This document shows, piece after piece, positions 32,701 through 47,700 of a DNA stretch of 64,000 nt (its first letter is position 1; each line of letters opens with the position of its first letter). Below the pieces are notes generated by a model. That model was not told where the DNA came from and did no database searches. It saw only the letters and a list, made by a program, of their open reading frames with translations. This stretch comes from Balanoglossus misakiensis (lineage: Eukaryota; Hemichordata): assembly GCA_040954595.2 (NCBI GenBank), contig CM082580.2, forward strand, positions 12,338,001 through 12,402,000. Reading direction: 5' to 3'. A program made the translations under genes and the position numbers.

Positions 32701-35700
32701 CTTTTTTACAAAAATATCCTGCTGTTAAAATTAATTATAAGGTACACACTGACTTATATAACAAGTCCTCCCACTCCAAGAGTCCATTATATAAAGCCTT
32801 TCCCCAAAAAACAAAGACCCACCTAGTAATTAAAATTTATGGCCACCCTTCTCTTTGGCTTTTCAGTAGATTGACTGCTGAACTCTTTTTGTATCTATTG
32901 TCCGGGTGCTGCGTCATGCCTATGTATAAATTCCAAATCTGTCTCTGAGATTCCAGTGTTTTTACTTCTATGTCAGTTAAAGGCTTAACTTGCTAGTTTT
33001 CGGTGTAAGGTTTTTAGCATTTGCTCTCTGCTTGAGACTACAGGTGGTCATATAGTGACCTGATGTTGCTTAGGTAATGGCATTTATTTCAAACCCCAAC
33101 CACTTTGAGTGGCTGCTATGGATGTACAATGTATACATATATGTATGTCTGGCCACACATTGCGTGTACTGACTGCAAATGTCCATGCTCATGTATCATC
33201 ATGTACTATATTTGAGAATTGCTGTCTTTTCAGATATCCAATTAGTCACAAGGAGTAGCTTTTTGAGAGAATTGTCACAGGTTAGTCCAGTTGATATAAA
33301 CATGCAGAGAGAAAACATGTATTGTGTATGTAATGCATTGTATATATGGCAACCATTTTAGGCCAATGAATTTCTGTACTCTAGACATGATGAACAAATT
33401 AGCAATCACATTTCTTTTGGTGTTATTTCTAGTCAAGTCCACTGCTGTGTGCGCAGAGCAAAATGTTATTGTACTGCAGTGCATACAACAGCTATATTCC
33501 GATGTGACCTCCGTGCGTGCTGTCTACATTGTTCTACACAAACACAGAAGCACGCACAGCTCTGTGGTTTCTGAAATCTCAGATATTTGTCTTCCGCTGT
33601 ACCTTGCTGCCTTCAATGGCGGAGATTTCTGCATCTGTCAATTCATAGTAAAAGCTACATGCCAGTTAGCTTGCATGGCCCTCCGACCACCACGCAGTCG
33701 TGCGAAATACTGTGTGCGGAATGTAGCGGGATTCGTGTGTGTTCTTTTCCTACTCCCGTACATCGCTGTGTTCCTTGTCTCCCTTGTAGACTTAGCTCAT
33801 TACTGCAGTCACCTTCTGCCATTCAGCCTTTGATGCTGCGGCAAGAGAAACAAACCATCGTGCCACCGACGAGTAAAGAGCTTTTGTGAGATTTCAAGAA
33901 TACAAATGTTTATATTTACAAAGAGTGCAGAAAAAAAGGAGGGAAAGCATTGTGGTTGTATTCATGGGTCGTGTTGGGGAGATTTAGCAGTGGTGAGCAG
34001 ACAATGGAGATGAATAAGTGTCTTTTTAAGACGAAGATAGTATGCCATACCTCACACCCCGTGCTTCGCAGTCAATTATGCATTCTGACCGTCTAGCAAG
34101 AAAACTCGCTAAAACATCAACACCCGTGGTAGGTTTGCAAAGCCAGGGATTAGAATCAGAACTTTGTGTATGTTAACTGTGACAGTCTACTCTGACTGCC
34201 AAGAGAGACCCACTCTGAGATTTCACCATAGCAGCATCAATCGACTCTGAACTCCACTCAATATTTCTGTCCATTAAAACAAAATTCCAGTAGCTCTTCA
34301 GCTGGCAGTGTGGTGAGTTAAACTCCACCCCAGGTCCATAAACAACCAGAACTCTAACTCGACCCGGGTCACCATTTCACTTGGCAGGCATGCAGGCATT
34401 TCATGCATTTGCAAATATTCGGAACAGTATTTTTTATGCATTAACTGTTTCCACTGGTGGAGATAGTATCCGCCGTGTTGCTACAGTTCCCGTTCGACTT
34501 GCAAATGTAAGGTGCATTCCTATTTTGTCACCCATGTTCGATCGCAATCAGAGTGCATCCCTGCCCTGCTAAAGCACCATAGATGACACAAAGAACAAGT
34601 CATTCCAGTGTGCGCATGAAAGGCCTAATTTACGAGTGTGTGAAAAAACCACGAGGTATGAAACCCTTGTATTGTCTTCGGTTCTGCCGTAAACTCCAGT
34701 TCCTATGCTACTTGCAGGCGTCAGCAAGGCATGTCAGAACCACAGACAGCAGTCACCTCTACTGTACGTCAGAACTGAACATTTCCTGAATAAAAACGCT
34801 TTTTTACCATTAATCAAAGAAATGGTGTATATCTTTTACAATTGAAAGATGATTTCAGGACCAAAGCTGCTTGAATATTTGCATCAAAGCACTTCTTGCT
34901 TGAAACATTCCAAAGCTGTTAACATAGAGACTCTAAAATGTCATGTAATTGGATGGAAAACATTGCACCCAAGGTATTGTGAAACAGGTGGCATTTCTGT
35001 GTTTGTAGTGGACATTTTTAAGCATCCAAGTCCGGTGGGTTAGCTGAGCTCAGAAGTGGATGGTAAAAAAAATCAGAAAGTGTAAGATAGCGAAATGAAG
35101 AAGATGGTAGGGATGGGGTGTTGTGTAACCGATAATGGAAAGCAAAGTAGCTGGTTGATTTGACGGTGGCTATGTGTCTGACTCTCTTATCTACATCCCT
35201 GGAAGCTACTCATGCTAGTTAGAACATTAAACTTTTTTTAAACTGACAACAACAAAAAACCCCAGACCCGAGCATGGTAGGGTTTATACATGGTGTAACT
35301 TTGACCTGCATAGTGTGTGTCATTCGATAGGCAAACAAACACATGTAAGGTAAGAAGCACGTCCCAAACCAACCTTCTGGAATGCCATGTCAATAATGCA
35401 ATCTCGGGCCCTGCAAAACGTTCTATTTTTATCCCAGAATTTATTGTTGGTGTTTTTCTCATTGCCACTCGCTGCTACTGTCTTCTCCTGGATGTTGGAA
35501 TTGCTCCCTGCAAATTTCAGCTGAGCAGAGCTGAAAGACTGAGGTTACAGAATGAATGTATCTCATTGGAATATTCTAGACTACAAAATGAGTCTAGAAG
35601 TACGAAGAGGAAAAACGACAAGAACAAAATTTTCACCTTGCAGTACAGAAAGCTATATAAAGTGCTGCTAATATGACCCCAAAGCTGGGCTGAAAAACAC

Positions 35701-38700
35701 AAACGTGTAAGAATTTTAATTTCATTCCATTTCTGGATTCGGTAGCATTCATAACGGCTGTTAATTGACCCCTCCCATTCACAACATATTGCACAATAAA
35801 TTGCTGCAAAAAGGTGACCACAGCTTGCATCATTGATTCTGAACTGACCGTTTGGAAAGCCAAACACATACTATTCTTATCTGTGAAATTTGTTGATTAT
35901 TTATGTGTGCTATTAAAATTGGTCTGGATAGTGATGAAAAGACAGAATTATGTTGGTAGTGTTGGGTACCAGTATCTGTTGAACAGTTCTCTTCTCTGTT
36001 AACCTAGCAACTGATAAATTATGTGGTATGGTACATCTTTGAAATATCTCTGTTGTGTTGTAAAGATTAATATCATGTCTGAGCTGAATAGAATAGAAGG
36101 CTGAGGGAGCCAATTTGTGTTGTCAGTGATGGGATGATGGGAAAGGGGGAGTAATTGTCCCCGTTTTGTCTTACATGTATTTTGTCGGCAGACTAATTAC
36201 AAGTGCTTTTGTAGTGGACCTCATTGTGTGGGAAAGACACACGTACATACATACACACAGTGGAAATGGGCAGTTGATGACATGAGAGACATTGGCAAGA
36301 ACACATGGACCATACAGAAAGATTGATTTAGGCCTTGACAAACAATTCTTAAATGCCTTCTTAACTAATTAGAATTCATTGATTTTTTTTGTCATTCCTG
36401 TATGGCAGTGTAAATGGAATGTGTCATGACTTTGTCAATTATCCTCAGTCGCAGACATTCTATGAACTGCCTGTCTCTCGAAATCTATAAAATTGCTTGC
36501 CTGACCTAATACCACTGCCCAGGTAGAAGTTCCAGGCAGTTATCATAAAAATTTCATTACTGTTTGAAAATCACACAATGGCGGTCCCCGCCCCTCACAT
36601 GACCACTTTTAATGGCCCGCTCTCAAGTGAACTACAAATCTAAGGAGTAAAGCATTTTGTTTGTTTTTGTAATTATCACTCCGTATTTTGTTATTTTCAG
36701 AATGAAATTTGCTGTGTAGACCACATGAATACATTTCAACAGTTCAGGCAATTTAACGTTTTATTTTAATGAAATTTTTTCTTTTCAAATTTGCACGTGT
36801 AAATGGTTTACTCTGTGTAAATAGTCCTTCCCAAGTTCAAATACTTTTGTCTGGGAGTGGGTGGTTTTGTTTTTAATGAAAATATTTAATGTCTGTTGCT
36901 AATAAAGAGGTAATATATTTTCACACCTGTGGGGACATGACCTCATTTTAATTTATTCCAGTTGAAATTGGTACAAATGTTTGCCTTCGGTAAGTTATTG
37001 TCAAAGACATGCCTACAGAGTTTAGTCACACTTTCAATATCGGTGCAGCCAGGCTGTTATAAAATTTGAATGTTCGCAACATGTTGTGAAAAAAATGTTG
37101 AAAAAAAAGAAGTCATAGGTCCATGTGAATCTACAGATTAGAGTCCGACAAAGTTCCAGGTGTACAGTAAGGTCGGCCATGTTTGAGTAGAATTAGAGTA
37201 TTGCATCAACTTTATTTTCACTGCACACCTGCAGACACTGTCTAAAACAACAAGGTGGGCCGTGGTGCACCTGGAATTCCTCTCAAAGTTTAAGTTTAAC
37301 ATAACCCCGAAAACGTCTTGTTGAATCAGACGTCGGTTGTTTAGATCAGTGCTGCGGAGAGGCAATGAAGTTGAGTGACTGTGAGTGAAATCCAATTTGT
37401 TTGCATAATGGCAAACATGTCTATGTTTTCCCCCTCTCTGTATGTTTCTGATGCCGAGGTTTGTTCCACAGACAGGGATTAAAAATAAAGCTTAAGATGC
37501 ATTCCTGAAATAACGGACGATGACTCTGAAGTATGCGAGTATCAATAGTGAATTCCTCTTTTTGTTTTAGACCGCTAAGAAACCCCTTTACAAAGCCTGC
37601 CACATTATTGATTTGTAATGATCGTCCACTTGCCTTCAAGAAAAGGGTGTCCTTAATCTGCTCCAAAAGTTTTTTGATTGTTTTGACTGTTATGATCAGC
37701 CTTGGTATTTCGTGGAATGATGTCAGCAGAGGGGGAAAATGTCACATTTGCTGCGTTTAATTCACAGCAGTGCAGTTTCTAACAGTCACGGCTTAGCAAC
37801 AGTAAACAGAGCAACTGTGTCAGCGTCTCTAAAGTTGTCGGTCGAGCCTCAAAAAAAGGGTGACATATAGCAAGTCAGAAACTATTGGAGCAGAATTTAT
37901 TCACCCGTTCAACGCTTCACAATAAGTAGTTTCAAGGCGTCCACCCCGGTTGGATAGCAGCATTTGAAAGAAACTATCGATAATAAAAAAAAGAAAGCAC
38001 ATGAGAAGAACATGGGTTGAATCTGTGAGTCAGGCTATTAGATATATGCTTGAACACATCACAATAAAAGCTGTATTAAATGGTGTTAAATAAGGAAGCC
38101 TTGAAGGCTGCACCGAATAAAAGGACGCGGCCCACAGAAGGCAAAAATGCAACAGTAACTATTCTGTTGACCAAATTAAAAAAACCTATGAGGATAAGTA
38201 ATTCCGTGGCGTAGTTGGGCAACCACTGGGTAATCTTCTTCTGCGTGTCTATACCGCCAATGGCCAGGGATCACAGGAAGCCGCGCTTTTGATTCTTTTT
38301 GGAATATCCTGGGTTCTTCAGATGTGGCATTGCACGCCCAGGGACATTGCCAACTTGCCTGTGGCATTTTCCAATTCACTCAAAAGTGCAGAGAGAGAAA
38401 GAAAAAAATGGAAATCAAGCAATTGTTGTTTGCCTTGCCAAAATGTTCCGTTGCTAGAAAGCTAACAATCTGTACAGCTATATTCATCCGGACCAAGTAA
38501 TTTAAAGGGACAAAATATTGTGCTTGTGATCATTGCTACTGTTGAGTGAATAGTCAAGACTTAAATTCAGATTTTTACAGTATAAACACTGCTGACTTCA
38601 TAAGATACACAGTGGTTGCAATGTGTTGATGAGCGAAATACTGGGTATTTCGTGGTGCTTTTAAGGTGTTGAACAAGAAACTGGTATTGATCTGCCGTGA

Positions 38701-41700
38701 AAATAGCGAGAAAATAGACCAACATTACAGTTAATGGATCTTTGAGCCACAGGTATCTTTATCGACCACGTAGATCGCTCTCGCCACAGGAATATTGTCG
38801 GAACTGTACACTTACAAGCGGTGTTCATTTATTCATCTCTGCTGTGATCGGTTTTACACAGAAGAAGTTGCTAGGCACCGACTTGAGGTGAAAAAAACAC
38901 CCACAAAAGTCCATCTTCTGTACTGTGGCACCATGTTTGCTTAAAAATCAATGCGTCAGTGAAAAGATATTTGCCGAGAGTTTCCATGGAATCCATTGAA
39001 ATTGCCTGGCTGGAAATTTGATTCAATTGCGCTCGCTGTTCTGTTGAGAGAGAGAGAGAGAGAAAGAAATCACACTGTAAATTTCGCCTCTGCGTCACGA
39101 CAGCCTGATATTTTAGACAATGTCTACAATCGCAGTGTGTATGAACAGGTATAATAGTGGTATCTAGAACTGTAGCACTATATAGACATTGTATGTGGAT
39201 GGCAGTAGTGGGCAGCATAAGATTATTACAGAGTAGTGTTATCTTTCAATGAGAGATCCTGTTCTATCAGGGTAAGGCCTTTTACATTTGTCGAAGCAGT
39301 ACTGATCGCAATATTGTGCGAGAAATGGCCTACTCCATGTGTTCAGATAAGTTGCACGTACACAGAGAATATAAGCCAAGTTTGACGTGCACAAAAAAGC
39401 ACTTATTTATAAAAAGAAATATGGTAATTAGCTCAAATCTAACTTTGGCAACTTGATTGGTCATTGACCGTAAAGAATTGGTAAAATTAGAAGAAGAATG
39501 TGAATAGAATAGATAGCATGAATAGTTGCAGTTGAACTGAACAAGTCAGAACTCAGTTAGGAAACATTCTTTTGCCAAAAATACTTCAGCTTTTATCTTG
39601 TGTGAATGTTTGTTAAGAGAAGTTTATACGATCTTGCTTCTAGTAATGGAATTAAAAGTTTCATAGAAATGTGAGATGTTCAACTTCTGAGGTTTGTGAG
39701 ATTAGATTTGTTGTGTCTATAACCCCAGCACCCGTGCCTAAACACCGTCTCTCTTGTTTTGCTGTGTTGTTTTTATTAAATTTACACAAACCTATCAGAA
39801 TGGTTGTTTCCTCAGGCTGCAGTGTGTTTTATTCGTTTATTTCACTGGGGAAAAGTAGAAAACGCGAGCAGTGTTCTTGATAATCACATCTCGAACTGGA
39901 AAATAGGTTTCTGCGATATTAAGTGATAAATGGAGGTTTGATAATGTTACTGTGTGTCTACGTGCGTGGTTGGGGGCACTGGTATTGTACGGAAAGTAAC
40001 TTTAAGTGATGACGTTGGCCTTGCTTTGTAGTCAATAGCACTATACAGCTTTAATCTGTAAGGTAGTCTATGAACTGAATACAGTTCTTCAAAAAATGTG
40101 ATAAAATACGACAATTTGTAGTCCTTGGCTCAACTTAGCTACACATCTGTCGTTTTTTGTTTCACACTTGAAATTTCTTCTTAAAGTCGTCTCAGGGTGA
40201 GATGCATACAGAGGACTTTGTTAGTTCTACCTGAGTTGCGTTTTCGAGGCCGGAGGCAAGGAACGGGGTAGAGACGTGGTCATCCGTACCCTGTGGGGGG
40301 TAATTTCAAACCACTCTCATTCGTCTAATCCGCTGCGTCGCAATTACGCTATTTAGTCCCCCTCCAAAAAACGAACATTTTTATCAATAGTCAGCCATGG
40401 CAGGTGACGATAGTAAAGAGTTGGAATCTTTTGTGGAACGAGAAAATGAGGACCTGAAGGAATCTTAAAGGAAAGTTCTTTTTCCCACTGCTGGTAATGG
40501 CTACAAGTGAATAAAATTGGATTTCTAATTCTGATAAGGTTTGACAAGCTTATATGCAGAAGTCATTTTGATTCATCCAGAGGTTCAGTGGCACATAAAT
40601 GGTATTGTTTCTCCGTAGAAACGAGAAAAGACAAACCTACCAAAGCTTTTAAGGGGACATAAAAATGCCCGTCCGACATGTATGTAAGTTCAATAGCGGA
40701 AACCATTTTGACTCATTCGGTCTTTGCGGACTGCCGCACATACGAGAGAGTGACAATGCATTAGGATCGCAGCATTTTGCCAGTTTTTGAAAAGAAAAAA
40801 ACTGACTCTTGATCTGTGTGTGGTTGACTGCCTTTTTGAAAGGGTGTGTGTTTGACTTGAAGGTCCCCTTTAATGTAAAAAAAAGAAACCCATCCCAGTT
40901 GTTGAAATAATGGACAGCGTCGTAAAAAAGAATCAAACCTAATCAGCTTACCTGCTGAATTTCCATGTAAAAAAATAAAATGCATTCAACTTTGCGGATG
41001 GGGCACTACTTTGGTAGATTTGCTGCCGCCAAACAATGCCACATTGAAAAAGATCCTGTGTGGGCAGAAAATGCCACTCTGAGGACGAGTAGTTAGAATC
41101 TTATTGTGAGTCTCTGACAGACAATTCAGAAGAGACCATTGCTTTTCACAAGAAAGTGAACAATTTACAAGGCAAAAGTAACAAGTACGAGAATTCTTCT
41201 CTTATCCGGCTCACAACTTCCTGCCCTGTAAAACAGAGCAGTATCTTCAGTTTTGAAATCGTACCTTCTGAAATGTCAAGCACTTTTTTCACTGGACATT
41301 TCTAGGAAAGATGGGAGGGGACGTCTCTACTTTTTTTGCACTGAAGGAGAAAAATAAAACAACTGCCAGTTAAATGCAGTGAACTGTTGGCCAGCTCTTT
41401 TGTTTTAGTCGTTTTGTTCCAGATTGAATGAAGGCGAAGGAGCGACGACTGTGGCTTTTGTAATTAGCATACAAACAAAGACGAAGAATAGGGTTATTGG
41501 GAGATTAGACCCAAGTGATTTCCACCGCCGAGATTCCTTTCAGAGTTAGCAAACCGTGCCTTTATTTGATTCATGCATATAGAGGACCCTTTTCTCTCGC
41601 CAATCAAAGAACTATGGACATAACTGGAAGTGTTAGTGCACAATTGCATAGTGTTGACGAAAGCCCATTGCATGCCACCTATGTAAGATTTTGGAGAAGA

Positions 41701-44700
41701 ACAATGGGAGTTACCCAATACTTGCTCTGTCTTTTGTCGAATATGCTAATCCGTCAATTGTGCCCCTGTAATATATATCCTCCTCTCTGCTCTGAAAAAA
41801 TGTGAGCTAATCATGTTTTTGTTTTCTGGTCTCAAGGTCATGTATGATATTAACTGAAAACTGAAATCATGGCAGCCAGGGCGTGTGAGACTTCAAAGTT
41901 GCTGATCCGTTCGCTGTTTTTCTTCCTCTTGACACCGTGTTCTGTTCGTTTAGATGACTCAGTCTCATGCACACAATTTTGAAGAAGAAAAATGTTATTT
42001 GATGCAACTCTGCCACATGGTGACATCATGTGTACCATGTGACTGTATTCGTCCAATCGTGTCAATATAGTCCCTAACAATGTATAAGACTATTTGTGTC
42101 TTGGTTGACGTCATTGTGGTGGGGTTTTTGGGTATTGAGTGTCTCGATTTGGTAAACGACAACAAATAAAGTTATTCTTCAGTTGTTTAGTGTTATGTGG
42201 GAATGCTACATTCTGATGACAGCCAGCTCTAAGTGTGTGCTTTGAAAATTAATGCCATCCTGAACTTGCAACCAGGAGATGTTGGTTACTAGTATCGGTG
42301 ATAGTCAAAAAAGTTCTGTGAAGTAGTTGAGTAAGAAAAGCATGTATACAGTGCGAGTGAGGAGCCTGAAGTTGCTTAGGATTCTGGGTAAAGAATCTGT
42401 AAAGTGGTAATTGGAATCTGGTAATTGTTAAAAGTTCCGTGATTGGGTTTGGTGTCTATCTTGTCTTGTGGCTGTACTGGTTGCTATTGTGTTACATTCA
42501 TTGGCTGGAGGCATCAAGGCTAATGAGTTCTCAAAATGTTGATACATGTCGTTCTCGTGTACCAGAGCCAGCTTGTTCTAGGTTGGTGGCAGGAGCATTC
42601 ATGTTTAATGGATGGGCTGTTGCCGTGCAGTGTGGTGTGATGCAACCATACAGGTGTTGCTGGTTGGATGGTTGCAGCCGTACAATAGAAGTTGATGACA
42701 TACATTGATGGATGGCATTTGAGCAGAAAATCCAATCCAGCAGACAAGGAAACATTGCAAGAAAGGGGCTAACCCGTCTCTACGCTGTAGAAGTACATTT
42801 GTAGAAACAAACCCGTAAATCATTTGCGGATACTGCAACAATCTGCCAGAATTAATTGTTACGAGAAAAGCCATATTTGAAAATTGAGCCTTGTTCCATG
42901 TAAACACGTACTGCTCTTCAGAGAAGTTTATTTATACTGATTGTGAGATTTTGCCGAGAAGGACCAGTTTTCTCCATGATTCACACTGAAACACATAACT
43001 TATGGTCGTAAATTACACACCAGTTGAAATCAAAGACCTGTTGATTTTTTGTGATAGAGAGGTTGTTGAAGTAGGACTGGAGAGCTTTTCAGAGTATTGA
43101 TCTCCGTGTGTGGTAAGACAGCAGCAATGAAAAGAAATTGGGAAAGTCTTAATGGAAATTTAATCCGGGTGTCAAAATTTAGTAACGGGATTCAGCATGA
43201 AGTAACCAGTCAATTGAGCAATTATGTCAGAGGAAAATTCCCCCCAAATGGAGTTTGTATAATGATTCGGAAGTTTCATGGGTTCATGAAATCTTGGAAT
43301 TGTTATGGATATTCAGGTGTCACTTACGTTTCTGTGAGAGAAGATCTAAACAGACTAATGTGGAGGTGTAAATGTTTATGAAGTCAAGGTGTGTACAAGC
43401 ACAGGTTACCATGCCGTATGCATGTGAATGGAACCTGACGTATTTTATTGGTCTGTATAAAAACCAAATGAACATCATAACTTGGGACACCCAGAGAGAT
43501 TCATCAAGCTCATACATGCATTGTATCATGAGAAAGTCTCTTGACTGCTACAGAGGTGTGTGGCATGTCAGACCAGGTGAAAGGTAAAAAGCTCATATTT
43601 AGTCTTTCCCAAAAATCATCGTGGAAGACATGGATGCCATGAAGAAATCAGGAATTTCCAACTCATATTGTCAAAGGCAGAGAGGTAGAAGTTTAGGAAC
43701 ATGTGGAAGGCTAATAAAACATATAACCAGAGGACAAAGTAATGGTTCCTCAAAAGTCACTGAAAATGGCCAGTAATATGTTGAAATGTGGAGAGAAGTT
43801 AGTGAGCGTTTACCCAGGCATGCACTGGAATGCATCACTGGGAGACTGTCAAGATAGATGGATTAGTAGATCTATAGGTACATATTCTGTATTAACAGTG
43901 GAGTACATGTCCAAGTGGTCCTTGACCTCTGCAAGGTTTAATTGTTCCTGATTGACTGTGACTTTGTTGTGATATCGTGAAAACCAAATATTCTGGATCT
44001 TACTCCATCACTCCAGCTGCCTAACCACCTACTGCAGTGTGTGCTTGGCAACCACCTAGCACCTCACGCTTCAAGTAGCTACATGTTTGATTTTAATAGG
44101 GCATTTATTTCTCTATGATATGCAGTCTTCAGTATGTGTTGTTGGTACTTTGACATTAATAATAAATGCAGGTTTCTGTAAAGTGCCAGTGGTCTATGAT
44201 TAATGATGGAGTCAGGATCAAGCAATCAACTGATTATTACAGTGTCAATGAAAATGTGAAATGTATGCTGTGGTTTGATTAGTGTTTTTTTCCTGAAATC
44301 AATGGGAAAGTTGGTTGAACTTTGCTGGAGTTGTAATCCAATTGAATATATGACACCTTTAGCAATTGAGGTGTTTCATTACTGGAGTAATGAAGCTGTG
44401 ATGGATTGAAACGTCCATTTCAACTTGTGCAAGGAAGAGAGATGGATACAGACTGGTCAGCCACCAAGTGATGGACTGCATCATTTTTGGTTGGATATAG
44501 TCGGATTTTAGATGGGTACTTGAACAGTGGTACTGCTGCATCTTGGCGACGCACCAGGATTTAGTGGATACAGTACCCTGGATGCATGCATTCCACACTC
44601 ACTATTTCTTGTAAGGGTAGAGCATCTGCAGTTTGTATATTGTTTTGCCACAATTTCCAGCATAGCTGCGTATTATCATTGATGAGTGCTGCATTTTTTC

Positions 44701-47700
44701 CTTTGCATTCCGTGTGGCTCTTCAAACGAGAACAGCAGCTGTATGTACGAAGTTTGAAGTAGTATTTTGTATCTGACCACAGCTGAGACCTGTTTTTCGC
44801 CCACAGGAGCACGTCAGTCAGCGGTGAAGTAGTCCGCGAGGTCAAATGTCATCCTCTGCTGAAATGGAAACATAATTCAATATCCAAAACTGTGGACTGG
44901 TGCCTGGATCCAAGGAATTGCACCTTAGGGGCTACTCTGGTGTTAGTTTCAAAATAAACAGTGCATCTGGACACTGGGTCCTCGTTAGAGTGAAAACTGA
45001 AGAAAGATCAATGTTTGTAGACTTTTAAAGAAAGTTTCTAGAATTTTGAAAAAAACTAACATAACAACATTGTTATGCTTCACATTACCAGCACTCAGAA
45101 TTTAGTTCATGGGAAGATACATATAAGTTGAATAAATATAGATACTATTAGTACAGTGCCGAGAGTGAAATATTTGGATTTACATCTAAAAGAAACTCAT
45201 CACCTAGCGATCTTCTCTGAGGTCTGCTAGTTCCTGAAAGCATATTCACTTTCAGAGATTTTATACCGGCAAAAATAATTTGATAGGTTTATTTAGTGTT
45301 GAATACCCAGTGTGTAAGGAGAGTCTGAATTCTCACTGTTGGATGTCGACCGAACAGGAAGTGCAGATATGTCCCATAGTGCTTTGTTTCACGCGATAGA
45401 GGTCAGTGACTTTCAGTGCGCACCAGGTGATATCAAACCGTTTTTGTATAGACAGGATATGATCATTAATTTTTATGACAAAGGCTTATACAAATGTGCT
45501 ATATGTTTCCACCATTGATCACCAAGGCCGCTTTTAATTATTCGAAAGAAAATGACATCATTTTATCAAGGCCATGAGTGATGAACGTTTTGCGTTTATG
45601 GGGATAAGTTCTGAATGGAAGGGAAAGCTGGACTCGGGTCAAAACTGGGCAACAGTCATGCAGAAAACACGTCCTTGAATGCGCAGCTATTTGTTTTTCA
45701 GAATGATTTAGAGTTTTACTGACCATTTGCAGGTAGTTGACACAAATTTCAGGATTGAAATCATGCATGTCGATAAATGGAAGAGTACAGAGTCACTGGC
45801 ATGACATGATGCAATGGGTGATTCATTCTGCTTGCCAGAAATATGGTCCAAGCATTAGAGTATGATTTTCGACGGTGTTTCAGCACATGAAGTGGTCATT
45901 TTTACTCTGATTTTGAGCAGAATTGTCTGTGAATTTAAGTTACAGTGAAACTGTGCGGCAGTGTGCCAAAGTTGTGACTAGTAGTTGTCTGTGTGCATTG
46001 GTACTTTAACTAGCTGTGAAATAGCAAACCAATAGCATTCCGTGTTATTGACTGACATTCCATGGTAGCTCAGCCTGACTGGATAATGCAGTGCAAGTGT
46101 ATCGAAAGCAAACTAAATCAGAGGTGCTAAGAGTGTCTCCAAAGTGGTCCGCTAATCGCAACCTCAAACAGTTCGTGTTTTCTCTCTAATAAATTCAGCA
46201 AGAAGTGGAGAAACTGATAAACAAGAAAACGGGGTGTTTAGTCTGGACCATGTAAACACACTTGGGGACCAGTCCTTGTTTTCCGACAAAGAGAGAGACA
46301 ATTAATCAATTACTCAAGTCAGAATGTCAAGTGACATTGGCCACTCAACATGGTGAATTATGGTTGGATTGTGTTGTCTGGGGGGAGATGATGGTGGCTT
46401 TTCAGAAAGCACACCATATTGTAAGGACAGCAATAAAAAATGATTAGGAGAAACCAATAGGCTGGCATTACAGTGGAAGATAATTACCTGTGGTCTTTGG
46501 TTTTTATTTATTGACTGCTACTAGGTATTGATCACGTAATGCTAGGTTTCACCTTGGTATAATTTGCGATTGTGTCAGGCCGCCTTAAAAGATGCACGGA
46601 CACACACACACACACAGCAGCGAGACAGTACTTAGCACCAGACTCTTTCCCCCATCGCCATACAGCGGAGATGGGTACAATGCAACCGTACTGCTACCTT
46701 TGACCGACTCTTTGTCCTGATGCAGCAAAGAGACTTTTGTCAGTTTTATTGACTTTAACAAAGTGTATTTAATTACATACAGGTGACACTCCCTTGGCAG
46801 TGTGTACTATTTTTCTGCCACTCGTGGGTTCTAAAGGACGTTTTTGAATGAGTGCAGAAAAGAAAGAAAGAGCGAACAGGGGATTCGTGTCTGAAAAGGA
46901 ACCAATCTTTGGTGTCCTGTAGCTGGTCTGTCCCTACAGTGAACAGCACCATGGGTTATAATTGATTACAGGGGAACCCAGTGCTACTTAGATATCAATC
47001 ACAGGAAACACTCACAACTCTCATGAATGTGAAAATTTTATGTCGATTCCCCCAGCTGGAAAAAAAATCATTCATGAACGGCTGTTTGTAGACAAGACGA
47101 AAATGGAATGTTTTGGAAAGGAGAACTCGAAACTTGTGACATTTCATCATCAAGTTTTGACCACATGGATGTAATGAGAAAATGAAATAAAAAGCAATGA
47201 AAGAAAACGTTCAAACACTGATTAATCACACACCCACATGTCAAACAAGTAAAATCACACACACGAATACCAATCTCATGATTCTTAATGTTTTACAAGA
47301 TCTTTCCAAGTTGCTTAAGTGACAAGCGATTCATCAATGCCTGGTATTAGAGGGAGACAGCTTCACATGGTTCTTTTGCCAGACTTTCTTTGTGCTGGTT
47401 TGTTTAGAGATAAAACTGTGTACATAATAAACATAAGAAAGTAATAAGTAGAGTTGGAAAATTTCAGACGCTTTCAAGGCCATGCAAACTTTAATGAGCT
47501 TATTGTAGTTACAAATCACTTTCTATCCTATAATATTTTCTTTGTGTCTCTTTATTCTTACCCTAAGTCCCTTGCCAGTTGGTTCGTTGCTAAGCTCATT
47601 ATTAAATATTGAAAACAGTGGAATGTGTAATTTAAGTTTAAGTCCTTTCTCTGTTGGGTTTTATGATAAAATCCAGTGATTAGCAAGATTTATTCACCAT

